A DNA stretch of 64,000 bases from Druceiella hillmani (Eukaryota > Arthropoda > Insecta > Lepidoptera > Hepialidae): the NCBI GenBank assembly GCA_039881145.1, contig JAYKKI010000074.1:10171501-10235500 (forward strand). The letters run 5' to 3'. Under the pieces are notes generated by a model. That model was not told the DNA's origin. It searched no databases and saw only the letters and a program-made list of their open reading frames with translations. Shown one piece after another: positions 48,725 through 59,736 of the stretch; position 1 is the stretch's first letter; the number at the start of each line of letters is the position of its first letter. Both the position numbers and the translations under genes were made by a program.

Positions 48725-49281
48725 GTTTTCTTAATCTACTTATTTGAGTTAGGCCTGAATACATAACTAAGTTACATGGGATACTTTGATTTTAAGTTTA
48801 CTTATTTACCAGATTCACGTGTTTAAAAACAATTCCAGGGAAGTTATTGATAAAAAAGATTTTAGGACAAATAAGAAAAAAATATGAGTTCAGAGTATTA
48901 GCTTTAATGATGGTACACCATTTGATTTTTGTCCGCTTGGTGGCCAATGCTCCTGTACATCGAGTTCAATCCTCTTTCATTTAATAAAAGTCGGTTTGTT
49001 CTTTTTAACATATTAATAATAATTGTGCAAATTCTTTTAATTACAATGGCTTCCCTGATTTTTCATCCTTTTTAATAGCACGTCAAATATTTTCAATTAA
49101 GTATTTCAATATTATAAGCCTCGTTTTAAACCTTGAATATATTCATGATCTTGTTGGCTTTGGAGTAAAAATAACATTTAACAATAAAACTGCGGTTTAT
49201 GAATTCAAAGGGAGTAATAATTTTGATATAGTGTTATTTAGTTTAATGGATCATCAAATAACGTTTTATGAAATTTATTTT
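48520..49281 (+). repeat. Right arm of 762-bp inverted duplication
   Basis: Partner of 43597-44358. It starts 60 bases inside the putative LTR and ends in the middle of the open frame at 49009-49362, which continues for another 80 bp outside the arm. The right side is therefore the likely source and the left side a truncated inverted copy. Confidence 0.9.
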
Positions 49282-49362
49282 TCTTGGAACCCAGATTTAG
49301 ACCACATTTACAATTTATGGTTTGAGCACTCAAAAATAAACACCATTCCATTTGAAGAATAA
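49009..49362 (+). CDS. Unrecognised 117-codon open frame, no upstream ATG
   Basis: The frame is open from the stop at 49006-49008 to the TAA at 49360-49362. It reads a well-composed peptide containing HDLVGFGVKITFNNKT, VYEFKGSNNFDIVLFSL and NPDLDHIYNLWFEHSK. It has no Met near its start; the first is deep inside, and an ATG in good context at 49048 is in another frame. The inverted copy in the left arm keeps the same frame up to its end with a single stop. The position about 285 bp after the putative LTR would suit a gag remnant, but I recognise no gag motif. It could equally be a decayed exon of a host or transposon gene. Confidence 0.35.
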   Translation, partial: HINNNCANSFNYNGFPDFSSFLIARQIFSIKYFNIISLVLNLEYIHDLVGFGVKITFNNKTAVYEFKGSNNFDIVLFSLMDHQITFYEIYFSWNPDLDHIYNLWFEHSKINTIPFEE

Positions 49363-51636
49363 ACATTCCCAGTGTAGATAATCTTAAAGCTTTAGACACA
49401 GTGAAATGTTAACATTGAACCATAACGTCTACTTATTTTAGAAACTAAAGCAGTGGAAATACTTCTGTTATAATTTAATTCAGAGCTTTACTAATGGTAT
49501 GGTGTATTACTTTCTGCATATATTTTTTTACTAAGGTAACATGTATAAATTTAGTTTATAAGATATTCCTCGCATATCATTTATTAAAAATGGAAACAAG
49601 ATGATGTTTTTAATATTGATGTGATATTTTATATATCCATGTGCTAGATGATGTTAATCCTATATAGTTAAATATTAATAGGAAAGCAAGATTACAGCTA
49701 ACGAGTCTGGTCCCTTTAATAGGTTTTACGTTACTAAATGTTTCGTTTCCTTTTTTTGTACTAATTTTCCGTAACCCAATGGCCATATGGCAACCCTACG
49801 TTAACTGGAGTACAGCTAATAAACTGTGATACTGTCGAAAATATGTATTGTTTTCTGTCACTTAAATAGCGGTTTCCGTACAGACCTTCATAGCGACCTC
49901 TGTAGGGAACTAACGTTTCGAGTTGAGGGGTGTACAGATGTATACCAATTGTGAATTTTCAAAATATTAATACTGACAATAACCGCGGCCCTCATGAATG
50001 GGCATTCCGGTTTCTTTGTCACTCAAGCAGTTGTTTACTCACATATGTTCGTAGCAGTTTTCGTAGAAGCTTACAGGGGCTTATAGGTTTACATCCACTG
50101 AAAAATACTGCAACACTACTCTCGATATTACTGACGATATTAATGAACGCATGTATTTTCTCTGGCATTCAAACATAAATTTTTGCAGACATCATTGAAT
50201 AATCTTCTCACAGGTCAGTGTTACTATGTTAAGGAACTTAGAGTTTACAGTAATTTCAAAAGTTTTAGCCTATCATATTTAAAAATAATTAGAAATTTAT
50301 TCGTACAAAGCTCTTTTATTAAACTCGTTGAGATACTCAAACACTAACTTCTTTAGCTAAGCTGCAATGTATTACAAATATGTTTTTATTGTACCAAGAA
50401 TTTCTACCTGCCGTAAAATTTAAACATGAACTTTCGTAAAATGTCTTCAATTTAGTTATCGTCATTAATTCTTTCAAATTAAAGGGCATTATAGAGTACC
50501 CGAAAATTTCATTTCTATACAAATCTGACTGAAGTTGTTTCATTGCATTCATTTTTTCTTGTAATTTCCTAATTTCTGATTCTAGTATTAATCCTCATTC
50601 AATCACTCTCATTTCCTTCAAAATAAAGATATGTGTATGTTATCAAATTAATAGTAGATTTTAATAGACACTCTCATATTATCTAAAGACATATGATTTC
50701 ATGGGTTTATGTTAATTCTAATTATTTTCTCGCTTCACTTAATTTAATAATAGCATGGTGCCTACTTTTTAAGTACTTTGAAATAATTTTAGTTTTCGTC
50801 ATTAATGTGTTTCTTAAGAAGTGATCTTTTAATCATTGTTATGAAATTTTTTGTATATTTATTTTTCGTCATTAATGTGTTTCTTAAGAAGTGATCTTTT
50901 AATCATCGTTATTAAATTTTTTTATATATTTATTGCACGAAATATTTACATGTTCATATCAATCAATTGTAACTATGACACACATGTGAATACGTGCTTT
51001 ATTATCAATTAGTGTGTCGGCTTCAAGTTTTGACGTTAAAAGTAATTATCAATTGAGTAATTTTACAAGCAATTACTTTTTATTTTGCTATACATTTCTT
51101 GGAAAGAGGAGACGTTCTTAGAAAATGGTACCATTTTTAATATGTTTAATTATCTAAATTTATCTTTAAAAAGCTTATCTGTACCCATAAACGTACTTAT
51201 ATACTTCTTAGAACATGCTACGGGTCGCAATTGGTAACTGAGTTTCATATGTATTTTTTTGAGTTTTGATGTTTTTTCCATTGATTTATTAATTTTTTTC
51301 AATATTTTTAGAAAACCTCCCTTTTTCGTTGTAGGATATTAATTTATTGATTTATGATATTATTGTCATAAGCGTTTGTTTCATGCAGATATTTTTTCGT
51401 CTTTCCTCTACTCGCTGCTGATTTGAGTTTCATTTTGTTACTTATTTAATAACTAATAAAAAAAGCGTGACTCGTACTTTTGGTTTCATCAACCAACGTT
51501 TAAAATTTATTTTGATCATATTTAACGTGGTTACTGTACTTTTAATAGTGAATTTAAATGCGTTTTTGTATTATAATATATAAAATTAAAAAGCACATGA
51601 TACTAAAAAACACTTTATTTTACCACGTTTTTATTT
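49363..51636. other. Spacer
   Basis: No gene recognised. A GC-richer stretch 49780-50180 carries an 82-codon frame (49930-50178) without recognisable content. The tandem repeat at 50794-50935 is listed separately. Confidence 0.45.
50794..50935. repeat. Two-copy 70-bp tandem duplication
   Basis: TTTTCGTCATTAATGTGTTT and the following 50 bases occur twice in direct succession with very few differences, mostly in the trailing T run. This is a recent local duplication. Confidence 0.93.
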
Positions 51637-52060
51637 GCTCGCATTCTTGTCTGTTTGTTTGTCCAGTACACATTTTGCAAACAGGTTTAACTAACTGTCC
51701 GTTGAGCTAGAGACTTGAACATTATATAACATTAACCATGGCTCAAAACTGAATGACAAAGAAATGTATTAACTAGCTTTCTTGTTTATCTGTTTGTTTG
51801 TCTTTTCGGCACCAAGGAGAATGCCCACGTGACCAACCTAACTTACGCCCAAGACAAATTTTGCGTCACATTGAAATCTACGTCATTATGTTTTCACCAT
51901 GTCATCACGTTTTATTTTAAACGTTTTTGTTAGCTGCTTTCTTGTCTGTTTGTTTGTTTGACGGGTAAAAATTTTGCTAACGGTTTTAAACTAGTTTCCC
52001 GGAACTGGATGATAATGAAATATTAATTCGCTTCCTGGTCTGTTTGTTTTTTTGTCTATC
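51637..52060 (+). repeat. Irregular array of TTCTTGTCTGTTTGTTTGT-headed units
   Basis: Four units start near 51647, 51777, 51942 and 52037. The first and third continue with a GCAAACAGGTTTAACTAACT or GCTAACGGTTTTAAACTAGT block, then a GAGCTAGAGACTTGAA or GGAACTGGATGATAATGAA block. The layout matches insect interspersed repeats with CTGTCTG heads. There is no coding capacity. Confidence 0.5.
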
Positions 52061-52564
52061 CGCACAGAAATGAAATTATTTTAAGAAATTTTATGTGTTT
52101 TATTGCGACTATTACTGACGCTATTAAAGTAGGTACTTCATTTGCTAACAATATAAGGACTGTTAATGTAAGTAGAGTAATATGTTTGAAATAAAGAACC
52201 TATCATTATTATCTTTATAAAAATACTTAAAATCGGGTGCAAACTTTCATACACACAACATTAAAAGCAGAATTCAGAAGAAGTTTATAAATCGGAATAA
52301 AAAAGTAAAAATAATTTCTTTTCGCCCCCTAAAGATTTATAACTGAATACAGATTTATATCTACATAATGTCCTGGAAATTTTTATATATTAATAATAGC
52401 TATTAAAATTCTTATCAGATCTAAAATTAAAAACGTGGGTCACAATTTTACTTAAGCCACTAACAATTTAAACGCGCATGATATGATCTCTTCTATGAGT
52501 TTTTTCAACGACTGCAAGTAAGTTAGTTTTGCAAGTAATTTAATTTTTAAAATCTTTACAAATT
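52061..52564. other. Spacer
   Basis: A+T-rich, nothing recognised. The last 15 bases (AATCTTTA at 52551-52558) may be the distal stem I strand of the hammerhead-like motif that follows. Confidence 0.45.
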
Positions 52565-52708
52565 GCCCACCTGAAGATATTATCATACAACGAAACCTAG
52601 GTCATGATAAAGAATTTAAATAAAGTAGAAATAATACAACACGTAGTTTCATTTAGTTGTGAAAAATTAAATTATAATGAATGTCTACAAAATTAACACA
52701 AAATACAT
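52565..52708 (+). mobile_element. Half copy of palindromic repeat family
   Basis: GCCCACCTGAAGATATTATC begins the copy, followed by CGAAACCTAGGTCATGATAA, AGTAGAAATAATAC, CACGTAGTTTCATTTAG and TGTCTACAAAATTAAC. This is the same order as the right half and right flank of the copy at 45807-46066. A few bases are missing in the nested terminal hairpin (ACAACACGTAG). Confidence 0.75.
52571..52603 (+). ncRNA. Hammerhead-ribozyme-like core
   Basis: CUGAAGA (52571-52577), a weak stem II (UUAU/ACAA with mismatches), GAAA (52592-52595), then ACC-UA-GGU-C with GUC at 52601-52603. All catalytic-core positions of the consensus that I can place are present. Distal stem I could form between AATCTTTA (52551-52558) and TAAAGAATT (52608-52616). 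Confidence 0.4.
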
Positions 52709-53117
52709 TCAATATCTTATGAGTATTTTCATAGTTATTACAAATTCACAATCACAAATTTCTAGGACAATATGTACGTGTGTAATAAATCTGTATCGGG
52801 TTATAAATCTTTTTGGGGAAAGGAGAAACTATTTTCAATTTTTTTATTAGAATTTAAAAATGTGGTAAATTATAGAAATACGTGAATATAATTTATATAC
52901 TTTAGGTCAATGATAAATACAATTTTCAATTTACTAATTACAATCCAATCAGTTCAGCTTACCATATAAACAACGAACTGTAATAATAAAATATTACACT
53001 TTAGTTTTACGGGTTAACTGAAGTACCCTTCATATTGTGTTTAAAACTATTTTATTTGCAATGCAATATTGAGTTTCAGAAAAGCATGTTGTGAGTTCAC
53101 TTATTTACAATGAAAAC
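52709..53117. other. Spacer
   Basis: Nothing recognised. Confidence 0.45.
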
Positions 53118-53430
53118 ACACGGCCGCTCTGGTCTAATCTATCGATATCCAGTTACCAGCTGAAACTACTTGCGCAAAGGAATCGATATAAAAACATTGC
53201 AATTATTTAGTTCAATTCACAGAACAAGAATTATGGTAAAGTACAACCTTGAGCTTATGTAATCCCGAGGGAAAATGTCGCCTCAAATTTTTCTCTGCTC
53301 TTGTCCACAATCCTTAGATTTCACATTTTTCTTCTACTTCTCCACATACATTTAGAAATACACTGCATTTGTGCAAGTCATTTGCGATTGTAGTTTATCG
53401 AATCGTTGTGCTTTCTTCATCCTGTACTAA
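53118..53430 (+). repeat. Three-copy dispersed repeat, copy 2, with promoter-like signals
   Basis: Direct partner of 23913-24275. Blocks in order are CACGGCCGCTCTGG, TCTATCGATATCCAGTTAC, AATCGATATAAAAACATTGC, CTTATGTAATCCCGAGGGAA, CTTCTACTTCTCCAC, CATTTAGAAATACACTGC and GCGATTGTAGTTTATCGAATC. TATAAAA at 53187-53193 is followed about 25 bases later by TTCAATTCACAG. An ATG at 53233 sits directly before GTAAAG, which looks like a splice donor. The spacing from the TATA-like box to TTATGTAATCCC is nearly identical in both copies. Either an LTR or a duplicated promoter with a tiny first exon would explain this. Confidence 0.55.
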
Positions 53431-53907
53431 ATAAAAAAGATTTATGTGCAAGAAGTTTAATATGCGTACATAGATATATTGAGGAAAAACGTAATTCGTC
53501 TATGATCTTTGATATTTTTTCTTCATGGGCTACTTGTATTTTTAGATTATGTAGAAATATAGAAACATCTATCGTGTACTTTTTTGGGAATTACATTATG
53601 ATATATTGTTGGGTTAAATGCATTTATGCATTAAGTTTCATACCTAAATGTAAAATTGATTTACATAACTGAAAATATCAAAATATATAAAATTATTTTA
53701 ATTATAAAACTTCGAGCGTTAGAACTAATTTAAGAGTATTGTCTAAATATTCCAGTGGCGAGAAATGTTTTTTTAATCAATTATATGATTAAAATAAGGA
53801 GAATATAAATAATATAAATTGGATGATATAAATAATCGTCAAAGGCCCATTAAATTACTGTATCGCTTGTAGATATATTTAATTTAAATGAAACGGTTGA
53901 TTTTTGC

Positions 53908-53985
53908 GTGTGTGTGTTTGTGTGTGTCTCTCTCTCTCTCTCTCTCTGGGTGTGTGTGTGCATGCGTGCGCGAGTGCGTTTATTT
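53908..53985. repeat. Compound GT/CT microsatellite
   Basis: A (GT)n tract is followed by about ten CT repeats and a second GT/GC-rich tract. The 61-codon frame here is an artefact of the repeat. Confidence 0.95.
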
Positions 53986-54549
53986 GTGTATGTGCGTGTG
54001 TGGAATTTTTTGCATATTTTTAGTGTATTTCTAGAGAATTACCTAAAATTTGGAGAAAAATTATTTTTTGATCTCCTTTTAACTAGTATTTAAATTGTTA
54101 CTGTGCGCCATATCCGGAATCAAAATCAAAATTTCGATTACTTAATTTCTAGAAAATAAATCTTTCCGAATATTAGTTGTTCTCGTATATACCGATTAAC
54201 ATACTTTATTAACATTATAAATTTGATATTTCGGCATGGAACGATTTTTGAGAAACACGGCTAATGTTGACAGAGAGAGACACTTGAAAGATCTTATAAG
54301 GATTCTATTTTTCTTGTTTGGTTATGAAGAACCGACTAAAAGAAGGCCGAATACACCAACGATGGAGTTTTGTAATATTTTACATTAGAATCACTCTTGG
54401 GGTCCTACCTTATATTATATTAGCTTATGTTATACTACTTCGTGTTCAACCTTGTGTTCAACCTTATGTATTAATTCATAGTTAGTAATAATATTACAGC
54501 TCTTTTGCGGCGAACAAGATAAGGAAATTGCTTGATTCAGTATCTTATG

Positions 54550-54615
54550 ATGTAAATTTAGCAGATTTAGTTTTTATTTATAATGTAAATTTAGCAGAAA
54601 TAGTTTTTATTCATT
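54550..54615. repeat. Two-copy 33-bp tandem repeat
   Basis: ATGTAAATTTAGCAGA-TTAG and the following TTTTTATT occur twice in succession with one or two differences. Confidence 0.9.
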
Positions 54616-55665
54616 TCTTTATTGAAATATAAACTTGTCTTAATTTTTTAACAAAATTCCACGTTTAGGTATGAAGTTTTAAAAAAAAGTTTATAGTATA
54701 TGTGCTCAAAAATTTATTATAATTTTCATTCTATTTACGGCTAAGAGTTATATTGCTGTATTCTTTTAGATTTTTTAAAAAATCCTATAAAAATTAAAGC
54801 ATAGGGGGAGAGAATTTCTCGTTCTTGGCTTTGAGCCCGAATATCTTGAGAATGAGGAAATAAAATGCTTTATTTCGTTCTAACAAATCTATCCAATGGT
54901 AATAATAATTTTGAACCATAACATTTGTAACAATTTTTTGCTATTGTTTTATATGGAACGATCTGGGAGAAAAGTTGACTGAATTGAATGGATTAATTTT
55001 GTTCCAAAGAAATTTAGTATTTCTGCACAGTCTCCTATACTTTATGGCTCACTTTATGAAGAAAAATAATGACTTAATTAATTTTTAATTTGCTACAAAT
55101 GATATAGTTAAATTAGTAATAGAAGCAAGGGAATTAAAAACATGGTATAGGGGCTCAATTGCAAGGACCGTATGATAATATTTTTATTAAAAAATTATAA
55201 TTTAGAAAAATAAAATTATTGTATTATAATAGCAAAATCTTGGTATTGCAAAAGGAAAATATTTTATTTTGATAAATACAAAAGCATTGTGAACAAAAAG
55301 AATCAATACAACACGATTTGCGAAATTAACGAACCCAAAAGTTTGAGACCGAAGAAATAAAATTTCACAATATTGATTCTCGGAAGTAATTTTAATTATC
55401 CAAATAATTAATTTGCATATTAATAGGCAAATATATTCCTTGTTTTCGTTTAAACTTGAGAAAGTTACGAGGAATAAGTTGCTGTTGAAACTTATTGGAA
55501 ATTCTTGGAATAATTTATCCATGCCACGTGTAAAGTATAATATGCCTGGTTCTACAAAAAGATAGTTTAAATTAAATTTTTTTATGAGTCACTATTAGGT
55601 ACATACGATTATTTAGTAAGAATACTACTATTATAGTTTGTATTAAGAACAATTTTAATAATGAT

Positions 55666-55687
55666 TTACATCTATATATAGATGTAA
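55666..55687. repeat. Perfect 22-bp palindrome
   Basis: TTACATCTATA followed directly by its reverse complement. It is short and A+T-rich, so chance is possible. Confidence 0.8.
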
Positions 55688-57015
55688 GAAAATTACCCAG
55701 AAAAATGTGTTTTGCAAAAGAAGTTTTATTATTGGCGTGTTTTTAATGCATATGTGTGTATTGGGAAATAGAAAAATCCAAACCTGATTATATACTGCAG
55801 AAGCAGAATATTGCTCGAATAATTGTGGTTTAAAACAGCACAAAAGAATGTTTTATATTATTTTAAGCTTAAGCCAAAAATCCAAATCTGTGTTGTCAGA
55901 CGTATATATTTAGATATTTCATAAGGGTACTAAAATTGCAAACATATATTAACCTATTTTAAATTAAAACGCTTCTTTAGGTTTAATAGGTGATAATTGA
56001 AAGCCAATTTATATTACACTTTTTCTTTTTCCACGATGATCAACTACAAAAGGGAACGTGGGGATCAAGATTAGATTTAAGATGTAAATTAATCATTCCA
56101 AAAGTCCATAAAGGAAATAAAAGATTTGAATAAACTTCAATCGACAAGGTGATTCTGGAGACTTTTAATATACTGCCTAATACAGAAGTTAAATGTTGGA
56201 GATAGAAGTCATTCTAGTCTAGATCTATTATAAGAAAATAAATAAGTACAGTTAAAAATTGCACTGTCCTTACATGAACCTAGATATTGCTCTGCTTGAA
56301 TTTGAGATGGAATAAAATGAAGAAAAACGTTGTTGATGGATAATAAAAATGATTAATTCAGTAATACCGTGAAATTAAATAAAGTTAACTACACATTTAG
56401 GCAAAAAAAATTGTTACTTTATTTTTATTATTTAGTTCTTTAAGTTCAAATGAATTCAAGATAGAGGAATAAATTTTGATAAAAATTATACTTATAATAA
56501 ATCCAAGCGTTTTAAAATTATTTACTTGTTTTATTAACATCAGTCACAGACATGACATGTGCCATACATAAGATGTCACATTATAAGATTCTCATTTGCA
56601 AGGTCTGTGATTGTGTCGCCTTTCTCTAAATTTTATTCAAAAATAGACAAAAAGGAAAATTTCAAATGAAAGGCTGAGTAGATCCCATCAGTCTAACAAA
56701 GAAGTGAACTACCTCCGCGTACGCTTATCTAACAAGTGAGTGATATAAGGCTGCATAACAATGTATAACGTCAACTGTTTTGACGTCCGAAATGATTGGA
56801 ACTTTTTGTGTGTCGTGTAAGACAACGATAATTGTTTGTTTGCGGGTTTGGGGATAGAATGTGCTACTAACTATACCTCAGTTAGTACGTGAGATACGGA
56901 AAGTTCGGTTTGATAACTTTTTTTTGATCGTGCTTTAATATCTGCATCTCCTTTCATTGGCTTCAACGGAGGTGGTATTTGAATACGAGTTCGTTATTAA
57001 ATTCAACATTCGTAT

Positions 57016-58209
57016 TGTATGTAATTTCGTTCATCAGCTAAGTCTACGCAAATAGGTAAAACGGTTTCAAAGTGGAGAAAATATTATTTAAACGGAAGAC
57101 TCCTAAAAGTTTAAATTTATATTTATTTACAAGTATGATCACATTGTGGTGTTTTACTTTCAGTTAATTTTAATTATTCGAAAAACCTGTATAATATTTT
57201 GATGACCAACATTTATAAATTTAAAAAAATCTCGCGATATAAAAATTGTTCGTTCTAATATTTTCTTTATAATTTCTCAAAAAGTATACCAGAAAATTTC
57301 ACGAACGTAATTTATTTTTAAAATTACCATTTACTTTTTTTTTCATTAAGGATCGAAAGACCGCTCCCAAAATTTACCATCCTAACTGAACCAAAAAAAA
57401 ATAAATGCTTCCTCTGACCAAAATAGAATATTTTATTCCAAATCTTTAAAGTCGCTTTCTACTCTATCAACTCAATCATTGCTTCAGTACTTTGAGGATA
57501 CTATATTAGTTAAAAATTTATACGCTATCAATCTTTCTAGTCTGTTTTCAGAATTAAAAAGAAAACTCTTCAAAATTACGCAACATATGTTGTATAGAAA
57601 TTTAACGATTCCATTAGAATGTTTTTTTAAATTTTTACTTGACTGAATTAATTCAATATCTCAACATTATAGTGTCATAACCTTATAACAAAAAGTTCGC
57701 CTTGGTTTTTGAATTTAAATGATTACTTCATGAAAAATTATCTGAAGCATGCACGTCAGCGTACAATAATGAAATAATTAAAATAAAATACAAAATAACA
57801 AGTAATAAACAGTGACGGTTTTGAAATAAATACCAAAAACAGAGAACATAATTAGAAGCTATGAGGGTCGCAGTATTCAATCACTCCCCTATCGTAATTT
57901 TAATGCCACGGATTGCACAAAGAAACAAGTCTATATGGGACTGAATTAATTAAGTTGCCAGAGTTAATTAATTGCAACGCCTATCTTGATGGGAGGGTGA
58001 GTCTTCTTACTCATGCATAATAGTTAAGAGCGAAATCTGGCCTTCTGTGAGTAGGGAGGGCATATATATTGACGTGAATATCTCAAAAAGCAAAATTTTA
58101 GAATTATTGTTATGATTTTTCTATAACTTTTGCATAGACTTTTCAAAATTTGTTTTTTTTTTTAATTTTTTTGGTCATTTAGGAAACAACTGGTACATTA
58201 TATTTCTTT
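57016..58209. other. Spacer, probably the rest of unit A
   Basis: Its counterpart after the second unit would lie beyond the window end, so this cannot be tested here. No gene is recognised. There is a GC-richer patch near 57980-58070. Confidence 0.45.
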
Positions 58210-58835
58210 TGCATATTTTTCGGTTTACCTCTGAAGATATATAACCTGAAATTTAAAGGAAAAATTGTTGACTTGTCTTCTAATTGGTAGCCAACGCTAA
58301 ATTCGGAATTAAAATAAAAATATCTATTTTCTAATTTCTAGAAAATAAATATTTTTCAGTATTAATTATTCTCGCATATACGGGTTAATACGATTTACAT
58401 TTGGAAATTTGAAATTTATGCATCGAAAGGTTTCTGAGAAAAACACTTTTGCATGAGGGTCCCTTTTTCCTATTTGACTCAGAAACTCTAAAAACCGACT
58501 AAAAGAAGGCCGAATACACGTATAATAGAGTTTTGTAGCCATTTTGTAATAATATACATTAGAATCGCTCTAGGAGCGCTGCCTTATATTATATTACATT
58601 ATCTTGTAATACATTGTATTCAACTTTATGTTATAACCTTGTGTTTAACCTTACGTATAAGTTTACAGTCAATTATAATATTACAGCTTTTATGCCGCGA
58701 AAGAAGTAAATAAATTGTTTAGTTGCGCCGGTGAACCAAATTTAAAAAACTTATATTTTATTTATAAAATTATTCGTTTACTTATAGAAACTTAACATTT
58801 ATTTAAATTTGTTAACGGCGTTAATTCACTTTGCC

Positions 58836-59331
58836 AATAAATTCTTCGTTAAGGGATGAAATTTTATTAAAAAAAAATTAAATTGTTTGTGTTTGGAAAT
58901 CCATTCTAATGTTCCTTGGATTTACTGGTGAGAGTAATATTTCTCTACGTTTTAGTTTTCTTTGAACACTGTATTAAAAGTAGAGCGGAGGGGTGGGGGG
59001 AATTAATGTTCATGACTTTGAGCCCAAATATTTCTAGAATGAGGCAATAAAATGGTTAATTTCTATTTCATCTGGTCCATTCACTCATACCCACTCGAAA
59101 GCAATAGTTGTTTAGCTATATTTTTCTTCGTAAGGGACGGGTGGGCTGTTGTTTTTTAATTGATTTCATTTCTGATTTTGAATTATCAATATTTGTCTCC
59201 ATAATCAATTTCGTCTCAATATCTATAAGGATAGAAGAATAATTAGGTTGGGTATATAAACAGATGGACGGACGGACGTACAGATATGGTGTACATATGA
59301 ACATAAGGGTTCTTTGCATGGCTACGGGACC
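58836..59331 (+). repeat. Left arm of inverted duplication inside unit B
   Basis: Reverse complement of 59737-60140 from the ATTCTTCGTTAAGGGATGAA end to the AGCCATGCAAAG end, with very high identity. The left arm has about 90 extra bases (about 59140-59225). The arm orientation matches unit A (54790-54900), so this is the original copy. GACGGACGGACGTACAG and CATGGCTACGGGACC blocks near its inner end are typical of insect interspersed repeats. Confidence 0.92.
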
Positions 59332-59736
59332 GATGGCTTACATACCAAAATTTTGCTATTATAATATAATAATTTTATTTTCCAAATTATGAGTCTGTTT
59401 TAAAAATATTATTGTACGGTCCTTGCACATTGAATCCGATTGCTTCTATTCATTACGTTTTAAATTATTAACTTTAACTAAATAATTTGTGGTAAATTAA
59501 AAATTAACTCAGTCATTATTTTTCTCAATTAAGTGAGCTATAAAGTGTTGCAGGCTGCGCTGAAATACTCACTCACTCACTTGTTATAACAAGGATCCAT
59601 GCAATTCAGTAAGTTGTCTACCCCTTTCGGTTTAAGCATGGTTAGGTATAACCTTATAAACTAGAATTTAGTTGAACCTTCTAATTTACTTTGTTGCAAT
59701 GATACTTCGTTGATCTTAGGATTGGCGTCGTTTTAA

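Larger units (their letters stand above)
54010..57015. repeat. Tandem segmental duplication, unit A (recognisable part)
   Basis: Segments of this stretch recur in order in unit B. GCATATTTTT at 54012 matches 58211. ACCGACTAAAAGAAGGCCGA at 54334 matches 58496. TTGGAAATTCTTG-AATAATT at 55494 matches 60135. ATCAGTCACAGACAT at 56540 matches 61133. GGCTGCATAACAATGT near 56750 matches 61400. TAACGTCAACTGTTTTGACG at 56766 matches 61416. TAGTACGTGAGATACGGAAAG at 56884 matches 63896. The unit may really run to 58209, giving a period near 4.2 kb. No coding sequence is recognised; the 106-codon minus frame at 55202-55522 lies in a part without a counterpart in B. Confidence 0.85.

Noticed and set aside
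49930..50178. 82-codon frame in a GC-richer stretch
   Set aside because: Cys/Leu/Ser-rich without a recognisable motif; left as unassigned spacer.
55202..55522. Longest listed open frame (106 codons, minus)
   Set aside because: No recognisable domain, high Phe/Ile/Asn from A+T-rich sequence, no counterpart in the paralogous unit B; expected by chance in 64 kb.
59116..59319. 67-codon minus frame with a Thr/Tyr/Val-rich start
   Set aside because: Lies inside the inverted-repeat arm over the GACGGACGG block; the frame is repeat-derived.
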